The notes below the pieces were generated by a model. It made no database searches. It saw nothing but the letters and a program-made list of their open reading frames with translations, and was not told where the DNA came from. DNA of 64,000 nt from Pseudomonadota bacterium. Lineage in GTDB: Bacteria; Bdellovibrionota; Bacteriovoracia; Bacteriovoracales; Bacteriovoracaceae. Made by a program: the position numbers and the translations under genes. Of the stretch, positions 1 to 7,452 are shown in pieces. The DNA is taken from the NCBI GenBank assembly GCA_027488375.1, contig JAIYBW010000009.1, positions 1 through 64,000 on the forward strand, in the 5' to 3' direction. The first letter of the stretch is position 1. The number at the start of each line of letters is the position of its first letter.

Positions 1-388
1 CCTTTTTTTTAAAGAAATACTCTCTTCCATCAAGTTCTACTTTCCCATCTCGTTTTGTATTGTAAACAAATGTTTCTTTAAACATTTGAGTTAGTCCTAA
101 GTCCAAACGGTTAAAGTCAGACAAACTTCTTAAAAGGAAGTGATTTGTTTTTAGGAATTTTTCAACTAATTCTTTTGTACGAGCTGGTACTGCGATATTA
201 CCCAATTTGTCGGGCACGTAATATAGTCCCTTTCCCGCTGTTTTAAGCCTTTGGCTTTCAACAAGTAATCTTAAATCTCTACCAAGGGAGTTTGTGTATT
301 TACTCAGCTCGCATGCACGGTAAACCCTGCCTTCCTTAAGACTGTTGGAAAATTTATCGAGTCTTCGTTTAAGATTTTCGTTTTTCAT
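1..388 (-). CDS. AbiEi-like antitoxin/transcription factor, partial (runs off left edge)
   Basis: An open frame starts with ATG at 388 and reads leftward without a stop to base 1 (129 codons seen). The N-terminal ~45 residues look like a winged helix (RVYRACELSKYTNSLGRDLR), followed by GLYYVPDK. The later part reads LDLGLTQMFKETFVYNTKRD, which I recognise as typical of AbiEi/DUF6088-type proteins that accompany nucleotidyltransferase toxins of type IV toxin-antitoxin systems. The C-terminus and any partner toxin lie outside the window. The family call rests on pattern recognition; that this is a real coding frame is well supported by its length and composition. Confidence 0.55.
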   Translation of the reverse strand, partial: MKNENLKRRLDKFSNSLKEGRVYRACELSKYTNSLGRDLRLLVESQRLKTAGKGLYYVPDKLGNIAVPARTKELVEKFLKTNHFLLRSLSDFNRLDLGLTQMFKETFVYNTKRDGKVELDGREYFFKKK

Positions 389-568
389 ACAACGATATTA
401 TAACACACAAATCGGATTTTTGTCATTTATTTAGAATCCAATATTTGTGCAAAAACACTTCTATACTTTTGTAATTACAACAATATATATGATAAAAAAA
501 CATAATACTCGAAGATCTAATGATCTGGAATGTCTAAAATGGGTAGATTGTTTTAGTATAAATAATTA

Positions 569-615
569 AGACCATGTTGCAAAAATACCAAAAAGATTGA
601 TTTGCAACATGGTCT
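569..615. terminator. Perfect 15-bp inverted repeat between parB and the AbiEi-like gene
   Basis: Arms AGACCATGTTGCAAA (569-583) and its exact complement (601-615) flank a 17-nt loop. It lies 27 nt past the parB stop. Read on the minus strand it is followed by a moderately U-rich stretch (CTTAATTATTTATAC). The likely role is termination of the parAB transcript. A protein-binding palindrome is the alternative, because the U tract is weak. Confidence 0.5.
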
Positions 616-641
616 AATAGAGATTTTAGATTGCCTTCGAA

Positions 642-1439
642 TTAACGGTTAATTGATTTTTTAAACTCTTGAGTTATTTCATTTTTAAGAGCTTCATCCA
701 TGCTCGCTGGGAGTGAGGATCTTAAGTTCACCTTTCCGTTATAAATTTCAATGTTGATGAAGTAGCGCTCATTTCGAGCAACTGGAGCTTCGGTAACTTC
801 ACCCTTAAGAGCATTTCTAAGATCCTTACGAGTAACCTTGCCGGCCTTAATAAGCACTTCCTGGGTCTTCGAAGGGATATTTTCATAAAAGTTAAGGCAC
901 TCTGAAATTCTACTCATTGAAATGCCGAGATTATCAGCGAGGTCTTTTTGAGTCTCAAAAACTTTTGTATTTAAAAGTTTCCAGTAATCTCTCCCCTCTT
1001 CTATTAAATTAAGATTTTCCCTTTGAAGGTTTTCAATAACACTTTCAAGGATTCCTCTTTTTTCATCTATGATGATACATGGAAGATGTGAAAGACCGGC
1101 CATTCTAGCGGCCCTAAGTCTGCGCTCACCACTTGCCACTTCATAGAGGCTTCCCTTTCGCACAACCTTTAGTGGAGTTGTCACCCCATTTGATTTGATA
1201 GAATTTGCTAATTCAGAAAGTTGAGTTTGGTCAAAAACTCTTCTCGACTGATGCTCATGAGCATGAAGTTGCTCAATATTGATTTGAACAATTCCTGCTG
1301 TTTCAATGACAGTCTTTACTTCAACTTGATGAACAACAGGTGTCTCTTCGATTTTTACCTCATTATTAATTGGCAAATTACCGGAGAAAAATGACTTTCT
1401 TTTTGTTTCAGTTTTAGGAAGTGAATTAAGCGATGCCAT
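642..1439 (-). CDS. parB: ParB-family partition CTPase/DNA-binding protein
   Basis: This 265-residue protein would bind the parS-type palindromes at 2.4-3.2 kb, spread as a CTP-dependent clamp and segregate the replicon with ParA. Residues ~50-145 form the ParB/Srx domain, with the CTP-binding motif GERRLRAARMAGL at 104-116 and ENLQRENLNLIEEGRDY at 136-152. A helix-turn-helix follows at ~160-185 (TQKDLADNLGISMSRISECL). The first ~45 residues are a flexible, ParA-contacting type tail. The start at 1439 has a strong ribosome site (ACGGAGGATAACC) and overlaps the end of parA by 14 nt, so the two are translationally coupled. Confidence 0.93.
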   Translation of the reverse strand: MASLNSLPKTETKRKSFFSGNLPINNEVKIEETPVVHQVEVKTVIETAGIVQINIEQLHAHEHQSRRVFDQTQLSELANSIKSNGVTTPLKVVRKGSLYEVASGERRLRAARMAGLSHLPCIIIDEKRGILESVIENLQRENLNLIEEGRDYWKLLNTKVFETQKDLADNLGISMSRISECLNFYENIPSKTQEVLIKAGKVTRKDLRNALKGEVTEAPVARNERYFINIEIYNGKVNLRSSLPASMDEALKNEITQEFKKSINR

Positions 1440-2430
1440 GGTTATCCTCCGTAGTGCTTTCTTGAGTCGTTTTATTTGAGCTGATTTCTATGAATTCTAC
1501 TAATAGCTCTGCATAATCTTTAAGGGCGTTTGATGTATTTCCTGAGAAGCTGAAAAACGGCTGCCTAGTAAGTGTAGAATTTACGAAGTCAGATGATTTT
1601 TTAACGTAATTATTAAAAAGATATTTTCCGTACTTTTCAATGATCATATCCACACTAATTTTTTGCGCTCTAATAGTTGGATCAAAGTTATTTAAAAGGA
1701 CATTGAAGCGGATGTCTTTATTAAGTGTTGATGATAGATCTTGAACTGCACTGAGAACAGGCTCAAGTCCATTGTAAGTGTATCTATCAGGACAGCCTAC
1801 AGAGATAATTGAATCACTGACAATGAAGGCATTGTTTGAAGCCTTAGAAACTGATGAGTGGTTATCAAAAAAGATAAAATCATATCTTTCTTTGATTTTC
1901 TCATCTTTCATCTTTTTATCGAGGATGAAGTCACTTGCCGCTTTATTCTTTAAGAACTCATCGGCCTCACTAATAACTTCTGATCCTTTAATGAGATCAA
2001 CATTTCTGATAATTGGTACAATACACTCAGTGATTGTTTTTTTACCTTTTAAAATATCAAGGATGTCATCCCCTACTCCAAGCTCATCGTACTCAACTCC
2101 ACACTGAGTTGTTAGATTACATTGAGGATCTAGATCGATGAGAAGAACCTTGTAACCAAGAAGTGCTAGGTAGTGACCCATATTGTAGCAAGTTAGAGTC
2201 TTGCCTGTTCCACCCTTCATAATAAAGAATGAATGAACTTTTCTCTTAATTTCTTCCTTATTAATATGTGGTTCAATGGCCTCAATCGCTTGATTGATAT
2301 CAAATTCACCCTTCCCTAGCGTTTTAACTTTTTTATGTTCCATCAATTTCAATACGTCTGACTTCTCTACTCCAATGATGGAGGCGTATTTAACAGCACT
2401 GATCGTGATGTCATTTCGTTTGTAATTCAT
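1426..2430 (-). CDS. parA: ParA-family partition ATPase with N-terminal DNA-binding region
   Basis: This is a 334-residue partition ATPase. From the chosen start, the deviant Walker A KGGTGKT lies at about residues 72-78, with LLIDLDPQCNLTTQ and YDFIFFDNHSSVSKA as the following switch motifs. About 65 residues precede the ATPase and contain a MerR/HTH-like segment, as in type Ia ParA proteins that repress their own operon. An upstream in-frame GTG at 2457 lies inside a parS palindrome. I prefer ATG at 2430 because it has a good ribosome site (AGAAGGGGATGAG) directly before it. The operon is parA-parB. Confidence 0.92.
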   Translation of the reverse strand: MNYKRNDITISAVKYASIIGVEKSDVLKLMEHKKVKTLGKGEFDINQAIEAIEPHINKEEIKRKVHSFFIMKGGTGKTLTCYNMGHYLALLGYKVLLIDLDPQCNLTTQCGVEYDELGVGDDILDILKGKKTITECIVPIIRNVDLIKGSEVISEADEFLKNKAASDFILDKKMKDEKIKERYDFIFFDNHSSVSKASNNAFIVSDSIISVGCPDRYTYNGLEPVLSAVQDLSSTLNKDIRFNVLLNNFDPTIRAQKISVDMIIEKYGKYLFNNYVKKSSDFVNSTLTRQPFFSFSGNTSNALKDYAELLVEFIEISSNKTTQESTTEDNHGIA

Positions 2431-2448
2431 CTCATCCCCTTCTGAATT

Positions 2449-3209
2449 TTTCGCCACGGCGAAAATCTTTTATCTAAAAATAATTTTCACATAAAAAAAT
2501 TTTTTATCAAATAAAAAGAAACAAAAATAAAAATGAAATTCAATTTGTGAATACTCATTTTTCACTCTTAAAAACCAATACTGTTGCCCCTATAAGCGAA
2601 TAAAATCATTATCAAAATCAAAGTTTTTGAAAATTGTGAATGAAAAGTTCGCCGTGGCGAAATGAATTCATTTATTCAAAGGAAGTTTTTTTAATAGGAC
2701 CATGCTGATTATTTCAAGACCAACAAAGAAAAAATTAAAATTGAAATAATGAGTTTCGCCGTGGCGAAAAAAGATAAGAAAAAAAATGGAGCTAAAAAAA
2801 GTTACAACATCAAAATCTTTAAGATTTATAAAATTCCAAAAATCCCTTATTGCTTAAAAAAATTTAAAAAAATGAAATTAAAAAAATGAGGGCAGGGGAT
2901 TTTCGCCGTGGCGAAACTTTTAAAAAATCTTATCCATATCAAAAAGAGGGAAGTCACATAGAAAAATTTTTCACCTAAATCTTTCAGGCTTGGAGTTCCG
3001 ATCTGAATCTTATGGTGATAAAAAAATTAATAAATAGTTCGAATGGTTTCGCCGTGGCGAAAAATGATATTCAAACTTTTGAAGACGAAAATTTCTTAGA
3101 ATTTAGGTCGAAAAAACCTGCGAAAGAGGGGATTTTTCGAGTGATGCAGCGTCCTGCGCGGCGCAAAATTTGGACCTAGAGGCCTGTATTCAATTTCGCC
3201 ACGGCGAAA
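2449..3209. repeat. Six-copy parS-type array (consensus TTTCGCCGTGGCGAAA)
   Basis: Six near-perfect palindromes lie at 2449-2464, 2647-2662, 2754-2769, 2901-2916, 3047-3062 and 3194-3209. The half site is TTCGCC/GGCGAA around GT or AC. The central dinucleotide makes the two outer copies (AC) inverted relative to the four inner ones (GT). Spacings are 198, 107, 147, 146 and 147 bp. They sit directly upstream of parA, with the first copy next to its start, so they are the likely ParB-binding centromere. The DNA between them is very A+T-rich and non-coding, and could also include a replication origin. Confidence 0.88.
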
Positions 3210-3334
3210 TTATTTCATGAATGATTATTGAACCTTATTCGTCGGGGCACTTGCCCCTATGTGAATCTCTTTGCACTTATGCTTTAAAAAATATTTTCAA
3301 AAGTAGGGGAGTGATCTCAGTGGGGTGAAGCTCG

Positions 3335-3364
3335 TTCATCATCAAAAATTTTTTTGATGATGAA
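3335..3364. repeat. Perfect 14-bp inverted repeat with 2-nt loop
   Basis: TTCATCATCAAAAA (3335-3348) and its exact complement (3351-3364) are separated by two T residues. It lies between the parS-type array and the promoter for the 3.6-kb gene. It can act as a terminator or a cruciform. Nothing in the sequence decides which. The rest of 3210-3440 shows no gene I can support. Confidence 0.5.
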
Positions 3365-3449
3365 GCTTTCATAAAAATCATTTCATATCAAAAACTTAGA
3401 AGCGATTTTTCTTTCAATTTTCTGCAAGGCCTTTTACACTAATTAAAAG

Positions 3450-3499
3450 TGTCCTACATTTCTGCACTGTTTGTAGGACATACATTTGGTTCATATAAT
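3450..3499 (+). promoter_or_regulatory. Promoter with overlapping 9-bp inverted-repeat operator
   Basis: TTGTAG (3471-3476), a 17-nt spacer and TATAAT (3494-3499) form a plausible sigma-70 promoter reading toward the gene at 3629. The palindrome TGTCCTACA (3450-3458) / TGTAGGACA (3472-3480) overlaps the -35 box, as expected of a repressor site. A second small repeat, CATATAA/TTATATG (3492-3511), spans the -10 region. Confidence 0.5.
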
Positions 3500-3548
3500 T
3501 AGAGTTATATGTACTGATTCGTTTTATCAGATTTGATTCTGTAAAAAG

Positions 3549-3575
3549 TGGGCGTACAAGATACGCTCATTTTTT
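3549..3575 (+). terminator. Short hairpin plus T run in the leader of the 3.6-kb gene
   Basis: TGGGCGTA (3549-3556) pairs with TACGCTCA (3562-3569), with one G-U, and is followed by six T residues. It lies between the promoter at 3471 and the start at 3629. It could therefore work as an attenuator, or end a short RNA of about 70 nt. Confidence 0.45.
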
Positions 3576-3628
3576 GCTGAATTTGTGAATTTAGCGAAGA
3601 ATTAGTTTTCTCATGGATGAGGAAGGGT

Positions 3629-4351
3629 ATGTTTGAGGATAATTTAGGAAGTCCAAAAAAGAGCCTGATGGCACTGGCCATGCGTGATGTGATTAATTCA
3701 TCCAGGCCCAAAATGGTTCAGGCAGAGGCTCCTTCAGAGAAAAAGCCCATCATGCCAATTGAGCAAGCTGAACAAAAGACGACACATAATAAAGAAACAA
3801 AAAATGCCCTAGACCATCTACGGGCACCAAGGCCAAGGCCTCATCAACAAATCATCCGGTTAGTTGACCTTTCTAATGAGACCTTGGCCCATATTCCAAA
3901 TGTAGCTGAGAAAAGCCCCGATAAAATAAGTGCAAGACTCGATAAAAAGTTTCGATTGTTCCTTGATGCATTTAAGCCTTTAACCTTGAAGTCAAAATCA
4001 AGCGCCGGTCTTGGAAGAAATATTGAATACCTTATTCAGGACTACTGCTCCTTATTATCTGAGCAAAAAGAGCATTTAAAAGAGGCCATGGATTTTCTCA
4101 GACAAACTCAAAATGCTGAAATTGAGTACGGAAGACTTTTTCAAAGCTCTGGCCCGGAAGAAGTTCAAGCAAAGAAAAAATTCCAGGATGCCATTAATAC
4201 CCTGAGGCTCGTTTTAAATCTTAAAAAACTCACCGACAATAAGCTCATTCAATTTATGGATGCCGGTGTTTTACCCCGCACTCATTATCTTGAGATTCAC
4301 TATTATCTAAACTTTCAAGTTTATGAGAAATGGGAAGAGAGGGGAGTCTAA
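3629..4351 (+). CDS. Unknown helical protein coupled to tyrosine recombinase
   Basis: I do not recognise this 240-residue protein. The first ~90 residues are rich in K, P, E and Q and probably disordered; residues ~100-240 look all-helical. There is no signal peptide or membrane segment. I chose ATG 3629 over ATG 3617 because GAGGA (3619-3623) is correctly spaced for it. Its stop overlaps the recombinase start (TAATG), so the two are translated together. Possible roles are a recombination-directionality partner or a replication/partition accessory factor; no motif supports either choice. Confidence 0.75.
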   Translation: MFEDNLGSPKKSLMALAMRDVINSSRPKMVQAEAPSEKKPIMPIEQAEQKTTHNKETKNALDHLRAPRPRPHQQIIRLVDLSNETLAHIPNVAEKSPDKISARLDKKFRLFLDAFKPLTLKSKSSAGLGRNIEYLIQDYCSLLSEQKEHLKEAMDFLRQTQNAEIEYGRLFQSSGPEEVQAKKKFQDAINTLRLVLNLKKLTDNKLIQFMDAGVLPRTHYLEIHYYLNFQVYEKWEERGV

Positions 4352-5304
4352 TGGATCTAATGAATCTTGGGGAGCTTATTCCTGGAGATTGGGAAACCCT
4401 TCGTGAAGAGGTGAACTCCTTTCTTTTAAATAAGCCCAAAAATACCCAAATCTCCTATAAAAGTGATCTCACAAAGTTTTTTAAATTCCTAACCCTCATT
4501 AATGTTCATCCCTTAAGCTGCAAGCAGATTCATATTGAAGAGTATATGAAGTTTGTCTCGCTCAAAGGTGGCAAGATCATTAATAATGAGGGCACTCCGG
4601 CCAAAGATCGCACCTTTAATAGAAAACTTGCCTCAATTAAGAGCTTTTATAATTTCTTAGGTGAAAAAAGAGTCATTGCTCTTGATCCTTCAGCGTTTGT
4701 TTCCTTTAGATCCATGCCTTTTAGGGTAGAGACAAATGATCTATCAAATAAAAATGTCGCTGAGCTTTTAAATCTCATTCCAAGTGATAACTTTAAGCAC
4801 GCTCGAGACAAGGCCCTCATGGCAACTTTCTTCTACACGGGTCTTAGAAAAAGCGAGATCCAGAATCTTAAGGTCTCTGATTACAAAAACTATAAAGATA
4901 AAAAGATTTTCCGAGTCAAAGTTAAGGGTGGGTACGAAAAAGACATCCCTGTAAATCCTGAGCTCGTGAAGCATCTTGAACACTATCTAAAGGTCGCCAA
5001 AAAAGAAGAGAGAGTGCTCAGTCCAGACTCGTCACTCTTTATTGCGCTTAATGGGGGAGGCGAAGGGATTTCAGGTGAAGGGATTCACAAGATCTTCATG
5101 AAGTGGGTCAGAAAGCTTCGCCTTGGTTATAAGGTTTCTCCCCATTCTGCTCGAGCAACCTTCATCGGTGCTCTAAGTGATATGGGTGTCTCGCTTGAGT
5201 CTTCGGCAGATATCGTAGGACATAAAGATCCCAAGATGACGAAGGCATATATTAAAAGAAGAAAAGAGTTAAGCGAGAGTCCGGTTTTTGAGATGAGGTT
5301 TTAG
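4351..5304 (+). CDS. Tyrosine recombinase/integrase (XerC/D-like)
   Basis: This 317-residue site-specific recombinase has an N-terminal SAM-like core-binding domain (~15-110) and a C-terminal catalytic domain. Visible active-site residues are R in TGLRKSE (~166), K in VKGG (~192), H and R in HSARAT (~265, 268), H in GHKD (~291) and nucleophile Y in KAYIKRR (~300). The set is complete. The ATG at 4351 has the ribosome site GAGAGGGGAG, while the upstream in-frame ATG at 4330 has none. Beside parAB it may resolve multimers or integrate the element. I cannot see an IntI-type insertion that would mark it as an integron integrase. Confidence 0.92.
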   Translation: MDLMNLGELIPGDWETLREEVNSFLLNKPKNTQISYKSDLTKFFKFLTLINVHPLSCKQIHIEEYMKFVSLKGGKIINNEGTPAKDRTFNRKLASIKSFYNFLGEKRVIALDPSAFVSFRSMPFRVETNDLSNKNVAELLNLIPSDNFKHARDKALMATFFYTGLRKSEIQNLKVSDYKNYKDKKIFRVKVKGGYEKDIPVNPELVKHLEHYLKVAKKEERVLSPDSSLFIALNGGGEGISGEGIHKIFMKWVRKLRLGYKVSPHSARATFIGALSDMGVSLESSADIVGHKDPKMTKAYIKRRKELSESPVFEMRF

Positions 5305-5307
5305 GGA

Positions 5308-5703
5308 CTACTTAAAAAATTTCTTTGAGTAGGATTGCATTCCTTTATTGAAGCCTAGTTTTTCAAAGAATTCTTCATTTCCCTTTTGGGCACCAAAATA
5401 AAGAATTGTATGTCCAAAATCTTTTTTGATTTCTTCCATGATGATTTTTCCAAGGCCCTTCTTTTGATGATTTGGATGAACTAGGATTTCTGGTATTGTT
5501 GAAAAGAGATAGTTGTCACTAAGAACTCTCGCCATAGCGATTAGCTGATTCTCACTATCTCTAAGGCCATACATTTGTGTTGAGGACTTGATAGCCATTT
5601 CTAGTCCATCTAATGAAATTGTTTGTCTTGTCGCCCAGCCTACTGATTCAATTAGACTCATAAACTCTTCAGCATTAAATGAATTTGGACCTTTTTGAAT
5701 CAT
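5308..5703 (-). CDS. GNAT-family N-acetyltransferase
   Basis: This 131-residue protein has the acetyl-CoA-binding motif region IPEILVHPNHQKKGLGKIIM (~74-93), with the Q/R-x-x-G-x-G/A type signature, then FFEKLGFNKG at the C-terminal end, as in small GNAT enzymes. The substrate is unknown. It converges with the recombinase gene with 3 nt between stops. Nothing suggests a functional link to neighbours. Confidence 0.85.
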   Translation of the reverse strand: MIQKGPNSFNAEEFMSLIESVGWATRQTISLDGLEMAIKSSTQMYGLRDSENQLIAMARVLSDNYLFSTIPEILVHPNHQKKGLGKIIMEEIKKDFGHTILYFGAQKGNEEFFEKLGFNKGMQSYSKKFFK

Positions 5704-5777
5704 TGCGTATCTCTTTGTTGGTTTTTTAATTCTTTATTTAAGCGCAAACTTCTCTCAAATGATTATATAAAAAGTTA

Positions 5778-5945
5778 CTAAACATCATAGAAAACATTTA
5801 ATGAGATTAGACCGTTCAATCCGATCTTTGGAATTTCTTCGCCTACCCAAGGCAGATAACCGCGGGTATTTGTGGCAGTCCAAGGGACATTTTTTGTCTT
5901 GATCCTGGATAATACAGGGTTTAAATCCAATGGGTTGGATCGCAT
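5778..5945 (-). pseudogene. 55-codon ORF, probable C-terminal remnant of a lost gene
   Basis: An open stretch of about 64 codons ends at 5778-5780. Its only ATG (5945) has no ribosome site. The translation is strongly protein-like (NPVLSRIKTKNVPWTATN, then RGYLPWVGEEIPKIGLNG) and continues as ISLNVFYDV before the stop. The upstream frame is closed by TAA near 5970. I read it as the surviving end of a decayed gene rather than a small gene. The rest of the 5704-6044 gap shows no other gene. Confidence 0.4.
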
Positions 5946-6044
5946 TTCACAAGTTTCACCAAATAGAGGCGATATTTAATTAAGAGCTTAAAAAGTAGAC
6001 GTTGATTTACCGATAAGTGAAACAATCATGATGCCGAGGTTTGA

Positions 6045-6560
6045 ATGAAATCAACAATGATTCTAGCTATGTTTTTCTTTGTTTCTTGTGCCAGCTATGC
6101 TCCAAAAACATATAAACAAAATTGTGCTCAAAAAGGTATGGTTTTAGTTGGCGTTACAGAGGCTTCATCAAGTACTTCCTTTTATAATTTTAATACAAAT
6201 AGTACCGCTTATGCCGACAGTTCAGGTGAGGCAGTTTCCTGTATCGTTCCAAAAAATGAAGTTGAAAAATGCGAAATTGAAGTTGAGAACAAAGTTGCCG
6301 CACCAATAAATGAATATAATAAGACAATAGGCACGAAGAGGATTTTAAATGGAGCAGCTTATGGGCTTTTTATAGTACCGGGCATCCTTTCTAAATTTTA
6401 TTATGATGGAGTTAGAGAAAAAGCGATCGTTGAAAGCAATGAAATAAGAGATTCCTTTCAAGATTATTGCTCTGATTCTGCAAGACAGCCCGCAAACTTT
6501 AAGGACAAGAACCCTGGCGGCCCTTTGAGTCAGGTTGAAAAAATATTAAATGATAAGTAA
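6045..6560 (+). CDS. Predicted lipoprotein, unknown function
   Basis: This 171-residue protein begins with a short signal peptide ending in a lipobox (FFFVSC-A), so it should be lipidated at Cys15 and membrane-anchored. The middle contains a hydrophobic stretch (ILNGAAYGLFIVPGILSKFY), which may be a membrane-associated helix. GAGG lies a few bases before the ATG. Homologues were not recognised. Confidence 0.78.
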   Translation: MKSTMILAMFFFVSCASYAPKTYKQNCAQKGMVLVGVTEASSSTSFYNFNTNSTAYADSSGEAVSCIVPKNEVEKCEIEVENKVAAPINEYNKTIGTKRILNGAAYGLFIVPGILSKFYYDGVREKAIVESNEIRDSFQDYCSDSARQPANFKDKNPGGPLSQVEKILNDK

Positions 6561-6581
6561 TTTTGTAGCTAACACTTCAAT

Positions 6582-6716
6582 CTAACCCTCAATCCAATCC
6601 TTAAACTTCTGAAACATCTCCTCGTTGAGGTCTTCGAGGGATGCTTTTCCCTCAAGGACAAGCTTTTCGAATTCTTCGTATTTACCGTCTTCAATCATTT
6701 GGTCGTATTTATTCAT
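6582..6716 (-). CDS. Small acidic protein downstream of ssb
   Basis: A 44-residue ORF (MNKYDQMIEDGKYEEFEKLV, then about 24 more residues) follows an excellent ribosome site (AAAGGAGATTAT). It is highly charged and helical, ends WIEG, and lies 45 nt after ssb in the same direction, so it is probably co-transcribed. Function unknown; an SSB- or replication-associated accessory role is only a guess from position. Confidence 0.65.
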   Translation of the reverse strand: MNKYDQMIEDGKYEEFEKLVLEGKASLEDLNEEMFQKFKDWIEG

Positions 6717-6734
6717 ATAATCTCCTTTAAATTT

Positions 6735-6756
6735 GCCTAGGCCTGCAGTCCTAGGC
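6735..6756. repeat. 7-bp inverted repeat between ssb and the small ORF
   Basis: GCCTAGG (6735-6741) and CCTAGGC (6750-6756) flank an 8-nt loop. No T run follows in either direction, so it is more likely an RNA-processing or partial-termination hairpin that tunes expression of the downstream small ORF than a full terminator. Confidence 0.4.
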
Positions 6757-6761
6757 TTATA

Positions 6762-7118
6762 CTAAAATGGAATCTCTTCAGTTGTAATTCTACCCGTTGA
6801 TTCTTTATAAGGCATGAGCTCTACTTCATCGGCTGTGAAGCGAGTTTTATACACCTTCACGCCATCCTTCTCATAGGTCCCATCTTGAATACGCACCTTC
6901 GCAATCATCTTTTGCCCTTTTTGGGAGTAGTTTGCGATGTATTTAGCAAGTTCATCCCAGGCCTCAATTTGATGCCAACCTGTTTTTTCAACTCTTTCAC
7001 CGTTTTTTGTATAACCCTCATCAACGGCAAGACCAAAGCGGCAAACAGCTTTACCGTTGATCTCTATCATCTCAGGCTTAGCGCCTAATCGCCCAATAAT
7101 ATAACCAAAACTTTTCAT
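6762..7118 (-). CDS. ssb: Single-stranded DNA-binding protein
   Basis: This 118-residue SSB has one OB fold (GYIIGRLGAKPEMIEINGKA, later TGWHQIEAWDELAKYIANYS) and ends in an acidic tip, TTEEIPF, the usual site that recruits replication and repair partners. It is shorter than chromosomal SSB (~160-180 residues) because the disordered linker is almost absent, a common feature of plasmid and phage versions. The ribosome site CAAAGGAGGAAAAT is strong. It would protect single strands during replication or conjugative transfer. Confidence 0.93.
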   Translation of the reverse strand: MKSFGYIIGRLGAKPEMIEINGKAVCRFGLAVDEGYTKNGERVEKTGWHQIEAWDELAKYIANYSQKGQKMIAKVRIQDGTYEKDGVKVYKTRFTADEVELMPYKESTGRITTEEIPF

Positions 7119-7325
7119 ATTTTCCTCCTTTGAAAAATTGGTTCATAATTTTTAAATTCCTAAAAAACTTCATAAAATCTTCTTCTCCTCTAGGTGTAGT
7201 GACTTAGTCTTTATGTTTTATTTCTTTTTAATATTCCTAATAATTCGTTCTTACAGTTCATCAAAACCATGTGGTTACTCCTCATTGAGATCCCAAATGT
7301 GGTCTTATTTCCCTTTTTTAAAAAA

Positions 7326-7451
7326 TAGCTCATCAAAATCAAGAGATTCTAGGCGGGGAGAGGTTTTAGGGAGTGAGCATACGAAGTATGTATGTGACAT
7401 GATCTAAAATCCTTTTTCCAACAACGAAGATCGACGCGTTTTCATGAGCTA
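7326..7451 (-). repeat. Structured 3' element, copy A
   Basis: A 126-bp copy of the dispersed element. Outer arms TAGCTCAT (7326-7333) and ATGAGCTA (7444-7451) pair perfectly. They are followed inward by AAAAT/GTTTT, 5-nt spacers, GATTC/GAAGATC, and a terminal hairpin CATAC-gaa-GTATG (7378-7390). It begins one base after the stop of the gene at 7453-9267, on whose strand it is assigned. The rest of the 7119-7325 interval shows no supportable gene. Confidence 0.8.
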
Positions 7452-7452
7452 C

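Noticed and set aside
2449-3209. Regularly spaced repeats could be taken for a CRISPR array
   Set aside because: Repeats are 16-bp palindromes 107-198 bp apart, far from the 25-37-bp repeats and ~30-40-bp spacers of CRISPR; they lie beside parA/parB and fit a centromere.
5886-5898. GACA-N5-TGTC at 5886 as a seventh operator
   Set aside because: The spacer is a T run inside a protein-like remnant and no gene start is near; treated as chance.
7213-7407. 64-residue plus-strand ORF across element A
   Set aside because: It runs through the structured element, has no ribosome site and a hydrophobic composition typical of antisense A+T-rich DNA.
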